Shown piece by piece: positions 50,736-58,876 of a stretch of DNA of 64,000 nucleotides. The stretch comes from JAJDXW01 sp965214795. Its GTDB lineage: Bacteria; Pseudomonadota; Gammaproteobacteria; HK1. The notes below the pieces were generated by a model that saw only the letters and a program-made list of their open reading frames with translations, was not told the origin of the DNA and did no database searches. The translations under genes and the position numbers were made by a program. The DNA is taken from assembly GCA_965214795.1 (NCBI GenBank), contig OZ243976.1, positions 4,464,001-4,528,000 of the forward strand. The letters run 5' to 3'. How positions within the stretch are numbered: position 1 is the first letter of the stretch; the number at the start of each line of letters is the position of its first letter.

Positions 50736-53700
50736 CGGTACTCCAGGGATACGGCCTCGGCGCCCGGGACCTGCCGGAGCCGCGAGAGCAGCTCGCCGCA
50801 CGGATGGATCCGCCACGAGGGGCCGAGGTCGATGTCCGCTCCGGCCACGGGGCAGCGGTAGCCGATGCGCACCGGGGTGGGGCCGTTGCGCCAAGGGGTG
50901 AGGGCTTCCTGCAGAGCTTCGCCGACGCCCTCGTTGCCGGAGCCCCGGAGCTCGATGGCAAGACACCGCGAGAACCGGGCCCGCGCCTCGTCGATGCCGT
51001 AGAGGGCGGTCACCCGCATGGAGCGCTCCCCGTTGTCCTCCTCCACCGTCCCCTCCGCCACGACGATGCGGTCCTTGACGAGCCGCCTCCCCTCGGTGGG
51101 AAGGGCCCGGTCGGCCGCGAAGAGATCGGAGTACACGACCAGCTCGAGGCGGGCGCTCCGATCCTCGATCACCGCGAACGCCATCCGGCCCCGCCGGGTA
51201 TTCATCGGGCGAACGGAGAGGACGAGCCCGGCCGCGACCTGCACGCTCTCCCGCTTCGGGTGGAGGCTTCCGAGCGGGGCGCTCGTGAACTCGGCGAGCT
51301 CCGCCTCGTGCGGCTCGACGGGATGGCCGGAGAGATAGATGCCGAGGGTCTGACGCTCCCCGGCGAGACGGTCGGCCATCTCGAACTCCGCGACCTCGGG
51401 ATACTCCTCCACCGCGGGCGCTCCCCCCCCGAAGAGATCGGCCTGACCGGTCTCGAGGTCGCGCGCATCGCGCTCGGCGGACTGCATCGCCCGACCGAGG
51501 ACCTCGGTCATGGCGCGGCGTCCGGGGCCGAGGCGGTCCAGCGCGCCGGCGTGGATCAACGCTTCGAGCACCCGCCGGTTCGCCCGCCGGGGGTCCACCC
51601 GGCGGCAGAAATCGAAGAGGTCGGGGAACGGGCGTCCCGCTTCCCGGGCTGCGACGATGCTCTCGGCCGCGCTTCGCCCCACCCCCCGGATCGCACCGAG
51701 CCCGAATCGGACGCGCTCCGGGCCGTCCGCCCCGAAAGCCCACGCGCTCGTGTTCACGTCGGGCGGCTGCACCGCGATCCCGAGCCGACGGCAGTCGTCC
51801 ACGAGGAGCACCACCCGATCCGGGTTGTCCATTTCCGCGGTCAGCGCGGAAGCCATGAACGCGGCCGGATGATGGCGCTTGAGCCACGCGGTCTGGTAGG
51901 AAACGAGAGCGTAGGAGACCGAATGCGCGCGATTGAACCCGTACTCGGCGAAGTGCTCCATGAGGTCGAACAGGGAGTTCGCGACGTGCGGGTCCACTGC
52001 GTGACGGGTCGCGCCGGCGACGAAGGCGGCCCGCTCCCGGGCCATCTCCTCGGGCAGCTTCTTGCCCATGGCCTTGCGGAGCACGTCGGCGCCTCCCAGG
52101 CTGTACCCGGCGAGCTCGCGGGCGATCTGCATCACCTGTTCCTGGTACAGGATCACCCCATGGGTGGACCGGAGGATGGGCTCCACCTGCGGGTGGACGT
52201 AGGCGACCTTCGCCCGACCCTCCTTGCGCTCGATGAAATCGTCCACCATCCCGGACTTGAGAGGCCCCGGCCGGAACAGCGCGACGAGGGCGACGAGGTC
52301 CTCGAAACGGCTCGGTTTCAGGCCCCGCACGAGCTCGCGCATCCCCCGCGATTCGAGCTGGAACACCCCGGTGGTGGCGCCCGAGCGGATCAGCTCGTAC
52401 GTCTCGGCGTCGTCGGTCGGCAGCGCCCCCATGTCGAGGGGCGGCTCGCCGGGGCGGGTCGCATCGACCATCGCGGCGGCGCGATCGATGACGGTCAGGG
52501 TCTTGAGACCCAGGAAGTCGAACTTCACCAGGCCCACCGCCTCGAGGTCGTCCTTGTCGAGCTGGGTCACCGGCGCTCCGCCCTCCGGGTCACGGAAGAG
52601 CGGGGTGTGATCGGTGAGCGGACCCGGGGCGATGACCACCCCCCCGGCGTGGCGGCCGGCGTTGCGCGCGAGCCCTTCGAGCGACCGGGCGAGGTCGATG
52701 AGGGTGCGCACGTCGTCGTTGCGCTCGTATTGGCCCCGGAGTTCGGCTTCCTCCGCGAGCGCCCGGTCGAGGGTGATCCCGAGATCGAACGGGATGAGCT
52801 TCGCGATCATGTCCACGAAGGGAAACGGGAGCCCGAGCACCCGGCCCGCATCGCGCACCACGGCCTTCGCCGCCATCGTGCCGAAGGTGATGATCTGCGA
52901 CACCCGGTCCGCCCCGTGGCGCCCGACCACGTACTCGATCACCCGGTCGCGGCCCTCCATGCAGAAGTCGATGTCGAAGTCGGGCATCGAGATCCGCTCG
53001 GGGTTCAGAAAGCGCTCGAACAGGAGGTCGTAGGCGATCGGATCGATGTCGGTGATGCCGAGCGCCCACGCCGCGAGCGATCCGGCCCCGGAGCCCCGGC
53101 CGGGGCCGACCGGCACCCCGTTCTCGCGCGCCCAGGCGACGAAGTCCGCGACGATGAGGTAGTAGCCCGCGAAACCGAGCTTGGCGACCATCTCGATCTC
53201 GTAGTCGAGCCGCTCGCGATACGCGCGGGCATCCGCCTCGTCGCGCCGGCGCCGCGCGAGGCCGGCGCGCGCCGAAGAGGCGAAGCGGTCCTCGGCGCTC
53301 TCCTCGGCGCTCTCCCCGGGCTCGGCCGGGAACTCGGGCAGGTTCTCCTTCCCGAGCTCGATCTCGACGCTGCACCGACGGGCGATTTCCAGGGTGTTCT
53401 CGATGGCCTCCGGAACGTCCGCGAAACGGTCCCGCATCTCGTCGGCGCCCCGCAGATACTGCTCCTCGGTGTAGCGGCGCGGCCGGTCGGGATCGCCGAG
53501 GATCCCCCCTTCCTGGATGCAGACCCGGGCCTCGTGCGCCTCGAACTCCCCCGCGTCGAGGAAGCGCACGTCGTTGGTCGCGACCACCGGCACCCCTCGC
53601 TCGGCCGCGAGGCGGACGGTATCGTCGAGGAGCGTCTCCTCCCCCTCCCGGCCGAGGCGTTCGAGGCCGAGGTAGTAGCGGTCCCCGAAGCGGGCGAGCC

Positions 53701-54178
53701 ACTCGTCCGCGAGGCGCCGCGCCAGCGCGGTCTCGCCGCGCACGAGCGCGTGACCGACGGCGCCTTCCCGGAACGCGGATATCGCGACGAGCCCTTCCGT
53801 CTCCGCCTCGTCGAGCCAGGGGAGCGGGATCGTCCCCTCGCCCTCGAGGTACGCCCGCGACAGCAGCCGGGAGAGCTGGCGGTAGCCCTCCGCGTGCCGG
53901 CACAGCAGCACCAGCCGGTGCGCCTCGCCCTTCGCGGGCGCCACCCGGACGTCCACCCCCACGATGGGCTTGATCCCGGCCCGCTCCGCCTCCCGGTAGA
54001 ACTTGATGAGCGAGAAGAAGTTCGCCGCCTCGGTGACTGCCACCGCCGGCATCCGGCGCGCCCGGACCGCCTGGACGAGGGCGGGGATCCGGACCACGCT
54101 GTCGACGAGCGAATACTCCGTGTGCACCACCAGATGCACGAACCCGCCCGCGCCGCTCAACGGCCCTCTCCCCGACAT
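50732..54178 (-). CDS. dnaE: DNA polymerase III subunit alpha
   Basis: 1,148 residues, the replicative polymerase. The N-terminal PHP domain starts FVHLVVHTEYSLVDSVVRIP. The catalytic aspartates are in SMPDFDIDFCMEGRDRVIEY, preceded by VGPGRGSGAGSLAAWALGIT. HGVILYQEQVMQIARELAGY and RAHSVSYALVSYQTAWLKRH are the fingers/beta-binding region landmarks. LVLSVRPMNTRRGRMAFAVI marks the OB fold. DnaE1-type, with no intein or frameshift. ATG 54178 overlaps rnhB by 22 bp; an in-frame TTG at 54160 would overlap the rnhB stop by four bases and is an alternative. The gene lies between rnhB and accA as in enterobacteria. Confidence 0.96.
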   Translation of the reverse strand: MSGRGPLSGAGGFVHLVVHTEYSLVDSVVRIPALVQAVRARRMPAVAVTEAANFFSLIKFYREAERAGIKPIVGVDVRVAPAKGEAHRLVLLCRHAEGYRQLSRLLSRAYLEGEGTIPLPWLDEAETEGLVAISAFREGAVGHALVRGETALARRLADEWLARFGDRYYLGLERLGREGEETLLDDTVRLAAERGVPVVATNDVRFLDAGEFEAHEARVCIQEGGILGDPDRPRRYTEEQYLRGADEMRDRFADVPEAIENTLEIARRCSVEIELGKENLPEFPAEPGESAEESAEDRFASSARAGLARRRRDEADARAYRERLDYEIEMVAKLGFAGYYLIVADFVAWARENGVPVGPGRGSGAGSLAAWALGITDIDPIAYDLLFERFLNPERISMPDFDIDFCMEGRDRVIEYVVGRHGADRVSQIITFGTMAAKAVVRDAGRVLGLPFPFVDMIAKLIPFDLGITLDRALAEEAELRGQYERNDDVRTLIDLARSLEGLARNAGRHAGGVVIAPGPLTDHTPLFRDPEGGAPVTQLDKDDLEAVGLVKFDFLGLKTLTVIDRAAAMVDATRPGEPPLDMGALPTDDAETYELIRSGATTGVFQLESRGMRELVRGLKPSRFEDLVALVALFRPGPLKSGMVDDFIERKEGRAKVAYVHPQVEPILRSTHGVILYQEQVMQIARELAGYSLGGADVLRKAMGKKLPEEMARERAAFVAGATRHAVDPHVANSLFDLMEHFAEYGFNRAHSVSYALVSYQTAWLKRHHPAAFMASALTAEMDNPDRVVLLVDDCRRLGIAVQPPDVNTSAWAFGADGPERVRFGLGAIRGVGRSAAESIVAAREAGRPFPDLFDFCRRVDPRRANRRVLEALIHAGALDRLGPGRRAMTEVLGRAMQSAERDARDLETGQADLFGGGAPAVEEYPEVAEFEMADRLAGERQTLGIYLSGHPVEPHEAELAEFTSAPLGSLHPKRESVQVAAGLVLSVRPMNTRRGRMAFAVIEDRSARLELVVYSDLFAADRALPTEGRRLVKDRIVVAEGTVEEDNGERSMRVTALYGIDEARARFSRCLAIELRGSGNEGVGEALQEALTPWRNGPTPVRIGYRCPVAGADIDLGPSWRIHPCGELLSRLRQVPGAEAVSLEYR

Positions 54179-54735
54179 CGGCGCACCGGTGCGAACGTCA
54201 GGCGATGGACCGGAGACGGGCCGAAGCGCCGGACCCGTTCCAGGTGGGCGGGGGTGGGATACCCCTTGTGCGCCGCGAACCCGTACTGAGGCCAGCACCG
54301 TCCGAGGCGCTCCATCTCGCGGTCGCGGTAGACCTTGGCGAGGATCGAGGCGGCGCTCACCTCCGCCACCGACGCATCGCCGCGGATCACCGGGCGCGCG
54401 GGGAACGGGAGGCCGGGGGGGCACCGGTTTCCATCGACGAGCGCGAGCGCCGGAACCGTCCCGGCCGCGGCAAGGCCCGCGAGCGCCCGGCGCATCGCGA
54501 GGAGCGTCGCCTCGAGAATGTTCAGTCGATCGATCTCGCGGGGATTCGCCTGCCCCAGCGCCCATCCGAGGGCGCGTTCGCGGATCCGAGCCGCGAGCTC
54601 GACGCGCCGCCGGGGGGCGAGGGTCTTCGAGTCCGCGAGCCCTTCCGGCACCGCGTCCGGGGACAGGACCACCGCGGCGGCCACCACCGGCCCGGCGAGC
54701 GGCCCGCGGCCCGCCTCGTCCACGCCCGCGATCAC
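54157..54735 (-). CDS. rnhB: Ribonuclease HII
   Basis: 192 residues. RNase HII removes ribonucleotides and RNA primers from DNA-RNA hybrids. Active-site carboxylates are in GVDEAGRGPLAGPVVAAAV (Asp-Glu) and ALALVDGNRCPP, with EVSAASILAKVYRDREM and GFAAHKGYPTPAHLERVRRF as further signatures. The start GTG 54735 overlaps the lpxB stop by four bases (GTGA). The longer frame upstream is a shadow of lpxB. The end overlaps dnaE. Confidence 0.95.
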   Translation of the reverse strand: MIAGVDEAGRGPLAGPVVAAAVVLSPDAVPEGLADSKTLAPRRRVELAARIRERALGWALGQANPREIDRLNILEATLLAMRRALAGLAAAGTVPALALVDGNRCPPGLPFPARPVIRGDASVAEVSAASILAKVYRDREMERLGRCWPQYGFAAHKGYPTPAHLERVRRFGPSPVHRLTFAPVRRCRGEGR

Positions 54736-55880
54736 CCCGCCCGCTCCGCGCGCCCGGCAAGGGCGAGCACCGCGGCGGCCGCGCGATTGCGTCCGGACCG
54801 AAGCTCCCCGTGGATCCGGTCGAACTCCCAGCCCGTCTCCACCGACAAACCCCGCTCGAGGAGACGGAGCACGGCCGGCCCCAGACGTTGGGGGCGTACC
54901 TCGTCCTGCAGGAACTCCGGAACGATCCGCCGACCCGCGAGCAGGTTCGGGAGCGCGATGAAGCGGATGTTGCGACCGAGCCACCGGCGGAGGATGAACC
55001 AGGTCGGCGCAAACCCCCGCCAAGCCGCCACCATCGGGCGGCGAAGGAGCATCGCCTCGAGCGAGGCGGTGCCCGACGCGAGCATCACCACGTCGGCGGC
55101 GCTCATCACCTCCCGGGACTCGCCGGCGAACAGGGTGATCGGCGTCCCCCCGGCCTCCGCCATCCGCCGGAACTGCGCATGCAGCGCAGGGCTGGCCATC
55201 GGCGCGATGAAGCGGAGCTCCGGGCACCGCCGGTGGAGCCACGCCGCGGTCTCGAGCAACGGGCGGCCGATGTCGCGCACCTCGCGGGAGCGGCTCCCCG
55301 GCAGCACCGCGACGACCGGCCCCGGGCCGGGCAACCCGAGGCGGCGCCGAACCGCCGAGCGATCCTCGGGCCCGAGCTCCTCGGCGAAAGGGTGGCCGAC
55401 GAAGCAGGCATCGATGCCGTTGCGGCGGCAGAACTCCGCCTCGAACGGAAACAGGGTGAGGATGCGGTCGACCGCCTTTCTGACCTTGGCCGCGCGATAG
55501 GCCCGCCACGCCCACATCGAGGGGCTCACGTAGTGAACGGTGGGGATCCCGGACGCACGCAGTCTGCGTTCCAGGGAGAGGTTGAAGTCCGGCGCGTCGA
55601 TCCCGACGAACACGTCCGGGGCGGCGGCCTCGAGCCGCCGCGCGAGACGGCGCCGCTCGGGGAGGAGCTCGATGAAGCGCCCGGCCGCCTCGAAGAGCCC
55701 CATGACCGAGAGGCGTTCCATCGGGAGGAAGGAATCGAATCCGAGCGCCTTCATCTCCGGGCCACCGATCCCGCTGAAGCGGGCCTCGGGCTCGGCGGCG
55801 CGGATGGCTCGCATGAGACGCGCTCCAAGCAGGTCGCCCGACGTCTCGCCCGCGACCACCGCGATGGCGGGCCCGTTCAC
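54732..55880 (-). CDS. lpxB: Lipid-A-disaccharide synthase
   Basis: 382 residues, the glycosyltransferase that joins UDP-2,3-diacylglucosamine and lipid X to give the lipid A disaccharide at the inner membrane surface. Typical segments are IAVVAGETSGDLLGARLMRA at the N-terminus, GIDAPDFNLSLERRLRASGI, HYVSPSMWAWRAYRAAKVRK, ACFVGHPFAEEL and VAVLPGSRSREVRDIGRPLL. The frame opens further upstream, but GTG 55880 overlaps the lpxA stop by four bases and starts the conserved region. It belongs to the lpxD-fabZ-lpxA-lpxB block. Confidence 0.95.
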   Translation of the reverse strand: MNGPAIAVVAGETSGDLLGARLMRAIRAAEPEARFSGIGGPEMKALGFDSFLPMERLSVMGLFEAAGRFIELLPERRRLARRLEAAAPDVFVGIDAPDFNLSLERRLRASGIPTVHYVSPSMWAWRAYRAAKVRKAVDRILTLFPFEAEFCRRNGIDACFVGHPFAEELGPEDRSAVRRRLGLPGPGPVVAVLPGSRSREVRDIGRPLLETAAWLHRRCPELRFIAPMASPALHAQFRRMAEAGGTPITLFAGESREVMSAADVVMLASGTASLEAMLLRRPMVAAWRGFAPTWFILRRWLGRNIRFIALPNLLAGRRIVPEFLQDEVRPQRLGPAVLRLLERGLSVETGWEFDRIHGELRSGRNRAAAAVLALAGRAERAG

Positions 55881-56659
55881 CTTCGCCCCTGGCGGACGAT
55901 GCCGCGGCTCGAGGCGGAGAGGAAGTCGATGAAGGGAGCCACCTCCGGGCATTCGGAGCGCATCTCCTCGAGGCGTTCCAGCGCCTCGGCCACCCGGAGA
56001 CCGTTCCGGTAGATGAGCCGGTAGGCCCGGAGCAGGTTCCGGATCGTCCCGGGCTCGAACCCGGCCCGCCGCAGGCCCTCGCGGTTGATGCCGTGCGCCG
56101 AGGCGGCGTTCCCCCCCGCGGTCACATAGGGGGGGAGGTCCTTGAAGACGACCGAGCCCATGGCGGTGAACGCATGCCGGCCGATCGCGCAGAACTGGTG
56201 CACGACCGTGAATGCGCCGAGCACCACGAAATCGTCGACCGTCACGTGGCCGGCGAGGGTCGCGCAGTTGGCCATTACCGTGTTCGACCCGATCCGGCAG
56301 TCGTGCGCGACGTGCGCGTAGGCCATGATCCAGTTGTCGTCGCCGATCCGGGTGACGCCGCCGCCGCCCGGCGTTCCCCGGTGGAAGGTGCAGTACTCGC
56401 GGATGACGTTGCGGTCGCCGATCTCGAGACGGGTCGCGCTGCCGTCGTGCTTCTTGTCCTGCGGATCGCCGCCGATGGACACGAAGGGGTGGAGGTGGTT
56501 GTCGGCGCCGATGAGGGTCGGTCCCTGCACCACCGCGTGCGAATCGATGCGAGTACGGTCGCCCGCCTCCACGTCCTCTCCCACCACCGCATAGGGGCCA
56601 ACGACGACACCGGCGCCGAGCCGCGCCCGGGGAGACACGATCGCGGTCGGATGAATCAA
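55877..56659 (-). CDS. lpxA: Acyl-ACP:UDP-N-acetylglucosamine O-acyltransferase
   Basis: 260 residues, the first enzyme of lipid A synthesis. The left-handed beta-helix hexapeptide repeats start at MIHPTAIVSPRARLGAGVVVG and run through about residue 170. The catalytic histidine lies in AYAHVAHDCRIGSNTVMANC, and HQFCAIGRHAFTAMGSVVFK is a family marker. A C-terminal helical domain (GLRRAGFEPGTIRNLLRAYR) completes it. The ATG overlaps the fabZ stop by four bases and the stop overlaps the lpxB start. Full length. Confidence 0.96.
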   Translation of the reverse strand: MIHPTAIVSPRARLGAGVVVGPYAVVGEDVEAGDRTRIDSHAVVQGPTLIGADNHLHPFVSIGGDPQDKKHDGSATRLEIGDRNVIREYCTFHRGTPGGGGVTRIGDDNWIMAYAHVAHDCRIGSNTVMANCATLAGHVTVDDFVVLGAFTVVHQFCAIGRHAFTAMGSVVFKDLPPYVTAGGNAASAHGINREGLRRAGFEPGTIRNLLRAYRLIYRNGLRVAEALERLEEMRSECPEVAPFIDFLSASSRGIVRQGRR

Positions 56660-57087
56660 CTGGCTCTGAGCGCTCCCATCAGCTCGGCGGTCGCCACCAC
56701 CTCGCCATCCACCCGGGCCTCGGCATCGACCTTCCAGATCCCCCGCGAGTTCTGCCGCCGGCGGATGTCGACGACGAGCTGGTCCCCGGGCACCACGGGC
56801 CTTCGGAACCGGGCCTTGTCGACCCCCACGATGTAGTAGCGGGTCTCCTGCTTCCGCACCCCCATGGCGAGGATCCCCGTCGCCTGGGCCATCACCTCCA
56901 GGATGAGCACACCCGGCATGACCGGCGCCTCGGGGAAGTGGCCGGGGAAGAACGGCTCGTTGTAGGTCACGTTCTTGAGCGCGACCACCCGCTCCCCCGG
57001 CTCGTGCTCGAGGACCCGATCGAGCAGCGCGAACGGATAGGCGTGGGGAAGACGGTCGAGGATGTCGACAATGCCGATCTCACTCAT
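56656..57087 (-). CDS. fabZ: 3-hydroxyacyl-[acyl-carrier-protein] dehydratase FabZ
   Basis: 143 residues with a hot-dog fold. FabZ dehydrates beta-hydroxyacyl-ACP in fatty acid elongation and competes with LpxA and LpxD for hydroxyacyl-ACP. The catalytic histidine is in EPFFPGHFPEAPVMPGVLIL and the glutamate in EVMAQATGIL; the N-terminus is DILDRLPHAYPFALLDRV. The start overlaps the lpxD stop by eight bases. Full family length. Confidence 0.96.
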   Translation of the reverse strand: MSEIGIVDILDRLPHAYPFALLDRVLEHEPGERVVALKNVTYNEPFFPGHFPEAPVMPGVLILEVMAQATGILAMGVRKQETRYYIVGVDKARFRRPVVPGDQLVVDIRRRQNSRGIWKVDAEARVDGEVVATAELMGALRAS

Positions 57088-58120
57088 CGGACTGCGTTCC
57101 GCCCCGCTGTTGCTCGAGCCGCGAGAGCCTCCGCGCGAAGTCGTCCAGCTTCTGCATCCGGACCCACATCTTCCGCCAGAGGCGGTTCTCCTGCGCCGGC
57201 ATGCCGGAAGACCAGACGCCGCTTCGCGTGATGGACCTCGCGACCGCGCTGCCCCCGGTTACGTGCACATCGTCCGCGAGCTCCAGGTGCCCCGAGATCA
57301 TGGCCGCACCTTCAATGATACAACGCGCCCCGATCCGGACGCTGCCCGCAATCGCGACGCAGCCCGCGATCGCGGTATCCGGCCCGATGACGACGTTGTG
57401 CGCGATCTGAACCTGGTTGTCGATCTTGACGCCGTCCCCGATCACGGTGTCCTGAAGCGCTCCGCGGTCGATGGTGGTGTTGGCGCCGACCTCGACGCCG
57501 TCGCCGAGGCGCACGCTCCCGAGCTGGGGGATCTTGACCCACGCGCCCTTGTCGCTGGCGAGCCCGAAGCCGTCCGCGCCGACAACCGCGCCCGGGTGCA
57601 ACAGGCAACGCGCCCCGACCCGCACCCCCCGGCAGATGGTCACGTTCGCGACGAGCCAGGTGTCGTCCCCGACCACCGCCTCCGGCTCGACCACCGATCC
57701 CGGCCCGATCCGGGCCCGTGCACCGATGCGCGCCCCGCTCCCGACGACCGCGAGGGGGCCGATGCTGGCCTCGGAGGGCACCTCCGCGGCGGGCTCCACG
57801 ACCGCGCTCGGATGGATGCCCGGCTCATGGACGGGAGGGTCCGCAATCAGGGCGGCGGCGTGCGCGTAGCCGAGGTAGGGGTTGGGAAGCACGAGCACGG
57901 CGGTGGGGGACGCGTCGACGTCCCCGGGAGCGACGATGACCGCGCCCGCCCGGGTGGTGCGGAGATCCTTCAGGTAGCGCCGGTTCGCGAGGAAGGACAA
58001 GTCTCCCTCCCCGGCCGCCCCGAGGGGAGCGATCGCCCGCACGACCCGGTCCGGATCACCCCGCAGCTCGGCTCCGAGCCGTTCCGCCAGCCGTCCGAGG
58101 GGCCACTCCCTGCCGCCCAT
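57080..58120 (-). CDS. lpxD: UDP-3-O-(3-hydroxyacyl)glucosamine N-acyltransferase
   Basis: 346 residues. LpxD adds the second hydroxyacyl chain to the glucosamine of lipid A. The N-terminal uridine-binding domain includes LSFLANRRYLKDLRTTRAGA. Hexapeptide repeats run from about residue 105 (IHPSAVVEPAAEVPSEASIG), and the catalytic-histidine region is VQIAHNVVIGPDTAIAGCVA. A C-terminal helix ends the protein. A 223-bp gap with repeat R3 separates it from skp, whereas every other junction in this block is tight. Confidence 0.96.
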   Translation of the reverse strand: MGGREWPLGRLAERLGAELRGDPDRVVRAIAPLGAAGEGDLSFLANRRYLKDLRTTRAGAVIVAPGDVDASPTAVLVLPNPYLGYAHAAALIADPPVHEPGIHPSAVVEPAAEVPSEASIGPLAVVGSGARIGARARIGPGSVVEPEAVVGDDTWLVANVTICRGVRVGARCLLHPGAVVGADGFGLASDKGAWVKIPQLGSVRLGDGVEVGANTTIDRGALQDTVIGDGVKIDNQVQIAHNVVIGPDTAIAGCVAIAGSVRIGARCIIEGAAMISGHLELADDVHVTGGSAVARSITRSGVWSSGMPAQENRLWRKMWVRMQKLDDFARRLSRLEQQRGGTQSDE

Positions 58121-58127
58121 CGCCGCC

Positions 58128-58330
58128 GCCTAACCCGGGAAGACCACCGATGTTCGTCGCGAAGGCGCCAAGGTTCCCGAAGGTGCAACGGCAGCGGGCC
58201 GCGCGGACGGAGCGCGCGCCTGCCGGCGGCGGGAAGCGCAGCCGACACCGGCGCGTGCGCGCGGTCGAAACGGCTTGAGGGAGCAGGGCGCGCGATAGCG
58301 GGAGGATTGGCGTTCGCGGCAGAACATCGG
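58128..58330 (-). repeat. Repeat R3, diverged copy between skp and lpxD
   Basis: Read on the minus strand it contains CTCCCTCAAGCCG and TTCGACCGCGCGCACGCGC, both nearly identical to 21073-21104, and ends with ACCTTGGCGCC-TCGCGACGAA and TCGGTGGTCTTCCCGGGTTA, matching 21316-21359. It is an old copy without the nested MITE and carries more mismatches. It accounts for the unusually wide skp-lpxD gap. Confidence 0.65.
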
Positions 58331-58343
58331 CGATCCGTTCGGA

Positions 58344-58868
58344 TCAATTCCCACCCTGACGCTTGTGCTCCTCGACGAGCCGCTCCAGCACCATCCGGGT
58401 GATGTCCACGCGCTCGCTTGCGAACAGCACCCCGTCGCTGATCACGAGATCGTAATCCTCGGACTTGGCCATCGCCCGGATCGTCAGCACCACCTGGCGC
58501 TGCAGCTTCTGAAGCTCCTGGTTTCGCCGGAGGTTGAGATCCTCCCGGAACTCCTCCTGGTTGCGGCGAAGATCGCGCTTGCGCGAGAGAACCTCGCGCT
58601 CGAGGCGCATGCGCTCGGAGTTGGCCATGACCGCACCGTCGCGGACGAGCTGCTCCTCGAGGGCCCGAACCTCGCGCTGCATGTGCAGGATATCCTGATC
58701 GATGGGCGCGAACTCGGCCTGGATCCGCTGGCGCGCCTCCTCCGCCTGGGGCGACCGGTCGAGCACCCTCGATACGTCGACGAAGCCGACCTTGATGTCG
58801 GCCGCCGCCGCCGACCCCGCCGCCGCCCACACCAGGGCGACCGTCAGCCATCCGTACCATCGCATCAT
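58344..58868 (-). CDS. skp: OmpH/Skp family periplasmic chaperone
   Basis: 174 residues. A signal peptide occupies about residues 1-23 (VALVWAAAGSAAAADIKVGF). The mature protein begins with IKVGFVDVSRVLDRSPQAEE and forms a long charged coiled coil (MQREVRALEEQLVRDGAVMA; EREVLSRKRDLRRNQEEFRE), the two tentacle helices of Skp. It ends with the strand YDLVISDGVLFASERVDITR. It holds unfolded outer-membrane proteins for delivery to BamA, encoded eight bases upstream. Confidence 0.92.
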   Translation of the reverse strand: MMRWYGWLTVALVWAAAGSAAAADIKVGFVDVSRVLDRSPQAEEARQRIQAEFAPIDQDILHMQREVRALEEQLVRDGAVMANSERMRLEREVLSRKRDLRRNQEEFREDLNLRRNQELQKLQRQVVLTIRAMAKSEDYDLVISDGVLFASERVDITRMVLERLVEEHKRQGGN

Positions 58869-58876
58869 GCCTACCC

